Source: Aplectana chamaeleonis
Taxonomy: Eukaryota > Nematoda > Chromadorea > Rhabditida > Cosmocercidae
Reading direction: 5' to 3'
Length of the DNA stretch: 64,000 bases
Assembly: GCA_029168955.1 (NCBI GenBank)
Contig: JAPDOI010001219.1
Span: 124,001-188,000 of the forward strand
The position numbers and the translations under genes were made by a program. Every line of letters begins with the position of its first letter. The stretch's first letter is position 1. Positions 23,101 to 32,100 of this stretch are shown here, piece after piece. The notes beneath the pieces were generated by a model. It saw only the letters and a list, made by a program, of their open reading frames with translations, was not told the DNA's origin and did no database searches.

Positions 23101-26100
23101 AGAGTTTAGAGACCAGATGTCGAAAGTAAGATTGGTGCGCTCCGGGGTACCGCAAGGTGCGGTTCCATCTCCGCTCCTGTTCTCATTCTACTCAGCAGAT
23201 CTCCCTGCACCCCCTCCAGAAACACGTCTAGTCGGATATACGGATGACCTGACACTGGTGACATCAGATTCGGATGTTGAGACTTGCGAAAAACGTCTGA
23301 ACGACTATCTCCCGAAGCTAACAAAGGCCCTGGAAGATCTACATCTTCAACTGTCGCTTCAGAAGACCACTGTCTCTCTTCTTACAACACACTCTGTTCA
23401 AGCGAAATAGGTACCGAAAGTGTTCATAAATGGAATGCAAATCACACACGAAAGAAATCCGACAATTCTCGGCTACCATTTCGACACTATGATGACGGGT
23501 CGATTACATGCGGAAGCTGTTCGTTAGAAGACGGCTAAAAGAGCGAATCTCTTGAAAGCGTTGGCAGAAAGAAATTGGGGACAAAGCAAAGAGCTGCTCA
23601 CACTGACCTACCGCCCCACCGGACAATCAGTGATGTCTTACGCTGCTCCAGCCTGGAGCCCCCTCATTGCATCCACTCATTGGGAGCGGCTAGAAGCTTG
23701 GCAAAATGCAGCCTTGAGGACCGCGACGGGAAGCCTGGCGATGGCTGGCACCAGGGATGAGCGGAGTTCCGCGTTTCGCGTTCCGAAACCCGCAGTTTCG
23801 CGCATTTTCGGCATTCCGCGTTCCGCATTCCGAAAACCGCAAAAAACGCTGCGGAATGCGTAAATATCGGGTCCTCTCGGAGAAAGAAAACGGTATTTGA
23901 TTTCTGAATTTTTTCCGCGTTTCGCCTTCCGAAACCCGCATTTCCGCGCATTTCCAGGCGTTTCGCGCCCGATTTTCGAAACCCGAGAAAAAAATTTCTG
24001 TTCCGAAACCCGAAAACCGATTTCCGAAATTTCATATTTTTGTTCCGCTCATCCCTGGCTGGCCCTACCCACCTCAGCAATGAGACGGGAATCATGCCAG
24101 TTAAAGCTCATAATCAGATGTTGACACTTCAATATCGAACGGTTGCGGCACTCGATCCAGAACATCCCTCACACGACATGATGAAGAAATCGGAACCACC
24201 AAGACAGATCAGAAAGCATGTCAGAACGATCAAGCCAATGTTGGTTAGGCCAGGAAACGCGGAGAGCATTCGCAAAGAAGTTCACAAAGGGTTTGTAAAG
24301 GAGCTCCTGGTTACAATGAACTCCCCCTGCTAAGTGGACCACCGCCGAAGATTGCGAAGGAGGAGGAGACTTTGCCAAGACAAAGTCGGGCAGCGCTATC
24401 TCAGCTCCGGAGTGGTTTCTATTCGTCGCAATGGTATCTACATAAGATAGGAGCAGCCGATAATCCACTTTTCCCAGACTGCGGGCTTGGGGAACTCACA
24501 GTACCTCACATGTTCTCTTGCTCTGGAAAGCCAACGCAAATCACAATAGAAGATCTCTGGCTCAAACCAGTGGAAGTCGCCCATTTCCTGTCATTTTAAT
24601 CATGCAATATAGAATTTGAAATGTAAAAACAAAAACAAAAAAACAAAAAAATAAATTAAAATTTTTTTTTAAATAGAAAAAAAAACAAAAAAAAAGGATG
24701 GAAATACGTCCCCACTCAGGATCACTCCAAAGAAGAGGATCCCAGCAACGTTGCTTCGATGACGCCGTCTATATACCGGAAATTGGATGCAGGATCAGTG
24801 TGTATGGTGGATGATGGGCAACAACAACAACAATGTGGAGTGCGCTTGTCCACCATTGAAAGACAAGAAAGTTCAGGCTCTAAATTTGGCCCGGAACAGT
24901 GGTTTTTTGCGAATTTTCTCACAACTCCTACCACTCTGAATCCAGAAAAGGGTTTAGAGAGGAACATAAGACAATCATGTTTTATCGCGACCACTGCCTT
25001 TAACAGAAATAGTCGAGGCGATAGATCATTCTACTTTGCCATTTACACCTTTCTCTTATAGAAATCTCGTACTGTCCTCCGACATTTCAGCCCTGGACGA
25101 TCTATCAGACCCTTTCATTCAACTCGAACTCCGACCTCCGGCTCATTGTACAGACGCTGATGCGACTCCGCTGGCAATGCTCCAAGTTCCTATGAGGGTT
25201 CAGTTCGACGGCGTAGATTCCAGTCGACTGGCCGCTGCTCGATTCGCCACAAACAGTAGGTTGAGCAATATTGTTACGGATGTGTGGGAATATAGAATCA
25301 ACCATGAGTGAAAAACAGATGGATCCGTTTTCGATGGGAGAGAAATGTAAGTAGAGTGCGCGCAATCACTTTAGTCTGAGGAATGGACGGGGCTGCGACG
25401 GTAGATCACCCCGCGCGAATCGAAACCCCATTCTCCACTGAGGCCGCCAACCCCACACCGGCAGCCGCCTGGTCCATGAGTCAGACTAGAAAGAAAACGA
25501 AACCCATACACTATCGCTCGTAGGAATTGGTCTGAAAGCGTGTTTTTGCGTCTCTTTTATATAACCCGCTTCATTGTCAACTTTGAGCGAAACTAGGGAG
25601 ATATTCCTGATCGAGGCGGTGACGGCTATCCGATGGTGTAGCCATTGTCGAGGTTTCGTTGAGAACCATAGAAGTTTCGCAATTAGCCAGCCCTGTATAT
25701 ATGTACGGCAGACACAGGGAAAAGCAGACAGAAACGGTAGCGCTCCATCCACCACGGTACTGTAATTAAAAACCTGGTTGATGGCAAAACTTCTGTAGTT
25801 CTCAATGTAGCCACCACAAAGGCTAAACCATTGAGTACCCCTCAGCCCCATGATAATGGATATCACTCTAGTTTCGCTCAAACTTGAGTTATATGTACAA
25901 AAAAATACGTAGAAGACGCGAAAGTCCGACTTCGCTCGCATTCTGACCAAATCCGACGAGCGGTTATCGCTTCACTCATTCTAGTCCAGTGAATGAACAC
26001 CGCGCCTTCATCAATTGCGGCTCTTGCATCGCCGGGATCCACACGTACATTTGGCCCCAAATGGAGAACCAGTCACCATGCCACGTTCAGTCACTGGACT

Positions 26101-29100
26101 AAAAATTAGGAGACCATACAGTCGACGATAAGGCCCTATCCATAGCAGACGTCCTAGCGTCCGGTGACGCTGGCGGTTTGCATCTTCAACATTTGTTAGC
26201 TGCCGAGATGTCGTACGTTCGTGCCGTGGCCGTGTGGAGGAAGCAACATCAACTCCGTGCAAACCGACATCAACCCCTCCACGAAGAGGGTTTTTGCTAT
26301 GGGAGAGATGCTGGCTGGCCTCAGCTCTCCTAAGGATTCTCCTACAAAGGGCCGGCGTGGAGAGGAATCCTGGACCCGTTCAGAAGTACCCATGCGCCAC
26401 GTGCGGCAAGGATGTCACATGGAGTAAAACAAGCGTCCAGTGCTTCGGATGCCAGAGGTGGGTGCATCTCTTCTGTTCGGGTCTCAGTTCTGTGAGGCAT
26501 CATAACTCTGCTTTTCGCTGTGTCCTATGCTCCTCACCTTCCAACTCTGATTCCTCTACCTCCAATCGCCCACTTTCTATTGTACATATAAATCTCAATG
26601 GCTTTCGTGCCAAACTATCTGAGCTCTCTCTCTTTGCTCGTACTCACCATCCAGATGTTATAATGGTTCAGGAAACCAAACTTTCCCCCTCTGCTACCTC
26701 TTCTCACCCAAATATCACTGGCTATACTTCATACCATGCTCCAAGATCGTCTTTCGGTGGAGGAGTTTCTACTTTGTACTATCCACTCTTCCTTCTCATC
26801 TAATTCCCAATGTCCCTACGGACGGTACTCTCGAGTTCGTCCCCATCCATCTCCCACTCAAAACTCCCTATCTCTCTTCAACATCTACATTCCCCCAACT
26901 ACATCTTGTCCCGCAACCTATAATCCTATCCCTCTTCTAAAAGAACTCAACGACTGCGCCCTCTCACCCTCAGTCGTCTTCGCGGGCGACTTCAATGCTC
27001 ATACCTTTTGCTCTTCACTTGACTCTGATGTTAGAGGAGAGGACGTCGAGGAATGGGCGGAGGAGTGCGACCTGGTTATCCTAAACGATGATCAGCCCAC
27101 TCGCCTTCCTTCCATCGACATTTCGCTCGTTTCCTCCAATCTTTCTAGTGATTGCTCGTGGTCCACTTCTACAACTCTGTCTAGTGATCACATTCCCATT
27201 TTCGTCCATATCGATCTCTCAAGTTCTCTAGCCCCTTATTCTGGTATTCGTCTCCGTTCTTATCTCAATTTAGGCCTTGCAGACTGGAGCCTATTCAGAG
27301 GTTGCACTCCACCGAGCGGCTGAATATCCATGGAATGGCGATGTGCACCAGAAAGAGCGTCACATATCTGACGCTATTCGGAAGGCTATGAAAGCGGCCA
27401 TACCAGAAGGACGTGTGAAAACTTCTTACCCTAATGTCACCAGGGAAATACTTCAGCAAATCAGGACAAGAGATGAAAAGAGATCTGCCAACCATCTGGA
27501 CCAGGAGGTCTCTGAACTTAACGATGAGATTAGAAAAGACTTGGACAGGCACAAGAAAGACGAGTGGCAGAAGTTCACTGAAAATTTGAACTTCAAGGCA
27601 GATGGTGCTGCGACATGGAAAATCCTGAGAAAACTCTCCGGAAAAACCACACCCGCCACCGTATCTACTATCGAGTTTGAGAACAATGTATTCAAGTCAG
27701 GACAAGATGCCGCTTACGCTCTGGGCAAGAGCTTCTTCATAACATGTGCGAAGCGTGGCCCGCAAAACCGAGTGACAGTAAGGGAGCTGTGCCGCCTTCC
27801 GCTTATGGGCACGGCTGATGCCTTCGCTCCTGCGCAGGTGGAGAAGATTATAAAGGAAATGCGTAATTCCAAAGCCATTGGACCTGACGGAATCTGTCCA
27901 GCAGTCCTAAAGAAGCTCCCAGTGAATTTCTCTCGCTGCTCACTGATTTAATGAACACATCATTCCGAACCTGCACACTGCCACAAAACTGGAAAACAGC
28001 AAATGTCATTCCTCTGCCTAAGCCCGGTAAATCGCTGTCATCAGCGAAAGGATACAGGCCAATAAGCCTTCTGTCACCTCTAGCCAAGGTTGCTGAAAAG
28101 CTTGTCGTCAATGATTTGGCTCAGCATAATGAGAAACAACATCACCAGCACGGCTTTAGGAAGCTACATTCCACCACGACGGCGCTTTTGGAGATCGTTG
28201 GCTATGCCATCGACGGCTTCAACATGAGGGAGCCCTCAGGACCGTTGCTGTAGCCCTGGACTTGACAAAAGCGTTCGACAGTGTTAACCTGGGTATTCTA
28301 TCGGATAACATACTGAAGTCCTCTATTCCACCGTGGCAGAAGCGTTGGATAACAGCATTCGTCAAGGGCCGTCGAGCAAAAGTTATGTTTCAAAATCATG
28401 TCTCTAAAAAGTATCCCCATAGCTGCCGGTGTTCCGCAAGGCGGAGTCTTATCGCCCGCATTGTTTAATCTGTACTTAGAGGACATTCCGGCGCCTTCCC
28501 AGGACATTAAAGTTGTCGCCTACGCTGATGATATGACCATCATGTGCCAAAACCGCGACATACAAGTGGCCGCGAGCAGGATCAACGAGTACCTGATGGA
28601 TTTGAAAAGCCATTTCGATAACAAGATGCTCATTGTCTCAGCTGCCAAGTCTTCAGTATCAGTTTTCACAACGGACCCCAAAGAGCACAGCGCCCATCCC
28701 GATGTCAGCTGGGGTAGAGATCGCCTGCCTGCTGCTCGCTTCGTCAAACTACTCGGCCTTATACTCGATCCGTCGCTGAAGTTCCACAAGAACACCGAGC
28801 AAAAGCAAGCAATTGTAAGAGCTAAACTCAATGTGCTAAGGGCACTGGGAGGTACATCGTGGGGCAGCAGTAAGGAAACTATTCTGACCACGTATAAGGC
28901 TATACTGCAGCCCGCCCTAGAGTATGCGGCACCGGTTTGGCAGCACTTAGTGTCGGACTCATCCTGGACTAAGGTGCAGCGTGTACAAAACGCTGCTCTT
29001 CGGATCGCAACCGGATGTGCTAGGAGTTCGCCAATCGAGCATTTACACGCCGAGACACGGGTGCTACCAGTAAAGGAGCACTGTCAGCTCCAGGCCCAGC

Positions 29101-32100
29101 AGCTGTACATTAACATCGTCAAGCAGCCCAACCACCCATCTTGGAGAGTACTTGAGCCTGTAAGAGAGAGAGGCATCAGAAAACCTTTCGCCGATGCTCC
29201 AGATAAAGTCGATCTGCAAAGATGGCACGATTCATATCAAGAACGCCTCCGTCTGTTGCGCGAGGAGCACACCCATTTTGTCAGATTGTATCTGGAAAGA
29301 GCGGCTGTTAATCCTATTCTGGGTACTGTGCCGCCTCGAGTTTCTGAGTCTGTGTCTCAGCTTAGTAGACGTGCCAGATGCACTCTAGCCTCGTTGCGCT
29401 GTGGGCACTCAACGTTCCTGAAGTCCTACGTGAACAGGATCGACAATAGCACTCCTGACGTTTGCCCGGGCTGTGGTGGTCCTGGCCACAATACGCAACA
29501 CTTATTCAACTGTCCAAAAAACCCTACAACATTGACTACAATAGACCTTTGGACGAATCCAACGCTGGTCGCCCAGTTTCTGAACCTATAGCAATTACTC
29601 TCTTCGTGGCTGCAAAGAAGAAGAAGAAGAAGAACATTTGTTATTGATCTGACTCCCCAGCGACCACTGCAGTCGGCCTGTTGCTGACGGTGGAGGCATA
29701 TAGGCAGTAGCGGCTGTCACTAAAAGTATCAATATCATCGTTAGCCCCGTGCCGTCGTCGGACACGTTGCAAGCGCCAGCCGTCGAGCGTCATGCGCCAG
29801 CGTTTCAGGGCGGGCGCATGAAGCTCCAACGCATTGACGCTTGCCGCCTGTCGTTCGCTATGGAAGTATACTAAATTGTTCGTCGGTTCGCTGTACTTTG
29901 TGGAAAGCATTAACACAGAGAAACAGGTTGCCATGAGACAGAGGCTGCGCACCGCAAGCACAGACGGAGACACAGACCAACGAGAAATGAATCTAGCTAA
30001 AGAGCGATTCCGCGTCGACTATAGTTTGATTATTTTCGAAATAGAGGTCACGTTAAAAATTTAGTCTGGTGAATGAACGGAGCTGCGAAATTAGATCGCC
30101 GCGCGCGATCGAAACCTCGTTGGCCGGCAATGCCACCAACACTGCGCGGCCAGCCGTCTGGTCCATGAGATAGACTAAAATTATACGAAAACCATACCTA
30201 TTGGAATTTAAATTCTTTAGGAAAATGTTCGCGCCAAAGGAGCTGCAGTAAGTTGATTGGCAATTTGAACTCTTCGGGAGATTGAATATGTCTGCTTTCA
30301 GTCACGAGCCCCGCTCAAACAGCAGAGATGTCCTCAATTTGGAGGATGGATTCTGTGTTGGCAGTTGTTCTGGTGCTGATTCTGCTTGGTGGTTTGCTCA
30401 AATTCGTCTCAAAAGAGCTTCCAATTTCAGGGGGTAAGTCACAGTCAAGGTAAGGAGGTCTGGAATACAAAGGCAGTTTTAGGTATGAGAAATTGGTCGC
30501 TCCGATTTTATCACGTCTCTCCTCGTCTTCGGAGTGGGGGTGGACGAGATGAAGACTCCAAGGAATGGGTTTGGCTTGGGAAAACGCGAACCGACACCAA
30601 TAGTATAGGTTGTCTATTGAACTCCTATAAAATGCTTTTTATGTTCAAGCATAGCAGCAAATTCAATATATTAGAAAACGCCATGCCATAGCACATTCGA
30701 GCACGAAGCGTTCACAACAGCCTTTTGTTGCTTGCCGTCTGTATCAAAATGGGATTCCCATCATTCATCGCGAGCAGGGCTGTGCGGAATTCTTTTTCAA
30801 GGTTTTCGGAAACGGAAACTCAAGAAAAATGCCCAAAAAACGCCGGAAAAGAAAGAGACCGAATTTTTTGAGTTGTCCCATTCTCGCGGTTCGCTGCTGC
30901 TCATTGCTCGCAGCTCTCATTCAATAAACAATGATTTCAGTCGATTAACTAATACTTATTCGAAATTAGGTGACTACGAGGCATTTAGCGATTTTGAAGT
31001 CTCGCTTCTGGAAATCCGAAAAAGCAACCTTCAGAAATACTCATTATATGTATGTAGTCGCCTTTCGAAATATTGTACAGCAGGGGTGTGCGGTAATTGC
31101 CGTTTGCCAGTTGTAGTTTGCTGGCCGCCTTGGGGTTTACCGTTGCCGTTTGCCGAAATTTTATTTTTCATTGTCGCACACCTCTAGTGTACAGCCTCTC
31201 CCCAGAAAGTAGTCCAAGTGACACCAGGTGTCCTTCGAGGCTGATCAGAAGTCAATTTCAGATAATCAGCGATTACTTTTTCTTTTTTTTGAAACCATAT
31301 TTACCAATTGGAGTGGATATCGAACGATTGAAATTGAAAAATGGAAAAAAAAACTCCTCGGCGAGATGCGAAAATTCTCTTATGATCTGCCTCATTACAA
31401 GCCTTGCCGCTGCCCGTGGTCATCTCCACCTGTCTTCGCCGTGACCCCTTCTTGGAAGGCGGGCTGCACGTGCAAAAAAACTCTTGATTTTTGTTGCTGT
31501 CGTGGCGGTAAACAAGCGAAGAAGTTGAATCAAGATGAAAAGCTTTACGAAATCATTGAATCTAACTTAAAAGAAAAATCTAAATATTTTCAAAAATTAC
31601 CCTAAAAGGCGTTCAGATTCCTGCCCCGCCCATCTCGTGTCATCATTTTATAGGGATCCAATCGCAGGCCCCCAAACTTCGTGAATGATCTCAGCCAAGC
31701 TCAGATATTCGCTTGAACCACAAGAGGTCGGATGTAATTTTCAACGTCTCACGAAACCTTCAAAAAATCTTGCATAGACCCACTATCATAGATCGTGTTG
31801 CACTAATTTATTCTGTTTCCGGGCCTAAAACTCGGAAACGGAACGGAACAACTCAAAAAACACCGGAAATACGGAATCGGAAACGGAACAGCTCTGCACA
31901 GCCCTGATCGCGAGTCATGCCGTACCCTCCGTCTCTCCTACACTATATCGCTGTCTCTAACCTTTCCTCTACCTGCGCTCGCGAAGGAAATAGGGAATTG
32001 TTCTCACCCCGACTGTGTCTTCTGGTTGACGCCTCGGTTCAAACTGAATGTTCGGGCGATTCAGCCTGTTCTGCTATGTTAAGAAACCATACCTTCTGAC

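Larger units (their letters stand above)
20860..24700 (+). mobile_element. LINE-C non-LTR retrotransposon, decayed
   Basis: In order: an N-terminal segment with LLIRARIEANPE (a decayed 2A-like motif), a C-rich finger, an intact endonuclease frame (21,291-22,487), a frameshifted reverse transcriptase (about 22,488-23,745) and a C-terminal finger with SCSGKPTQIT. An A-rich 3' end follows (about 24,620-24,700). It differs from LINE-A and LINE-B throughout. Several stops and frameshifts disable it, and hAT-1 splits the C-terminal part. The target duplication was not found, so both ends are approximate. Confidence 0.8.
20471..24999. mobile_element. T-6: TTAA-flanked element expanded by LINE-C
   Basis: TTAA lies at 20,467-20,470 and 25,000-25,003. 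The left tip is AGGCAGTGGTCACGATGAAAA and the right tip the complement of AGGCAGTGGTCGCGATAAAA. The large interior is explained by LINE-C (about 20,860-24,700). The remaining sequence (about 690 bp) fits a non-autonomous T element. Confidence 0.6.
19726..25090 (+). other. TMEM132 intron invaded by T-6, LINE-C and hAT-1
   Basis: The 5.4-kb intron starts GTGAGT and ends ACATTTCAG. Joining its flanks restores a codon and a gap-free match to the family over the segment ending PPAHC. It contains the 4.5-kb T-6 interval (20,471-24,999), itself holding LINE-C and hAT-1. About 740 bp before T-6 show no feature. Confidence 0.75.
26199..29632 (+). mobile_element. LINE-A non-LTR retrotransposon, near full length, with target duplication
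   Basis: Flanked by the 11-bp direct repeat AACATTTGTTA (26,188-26,198 and 29,633-29,643). The 5' end CTGCCGAGATG resembles the LINE-B 5' end (TCCGAGATG), so the first ATG sits about 10 bases from the end. The order is a short hydrophobic leader with RAGVERNPGP, a C-rich finger, an endonuclease, a reverse transcriptase, a C-terminal CPGCG finger, and an (AAG)n tail. No LTR and no RNase H were seen. At least five frame breaks disable it. It sits in the TMEM132 intron between exons h and i, in the gene's orientation. Confidence 0.9.

Noticed and set aside
30775..31906. Transposase in the hAT-2 ORF (31,228-31,605)
   Set aside because: No BED finger, catalytic triad context or dimerisation motif could be seen.
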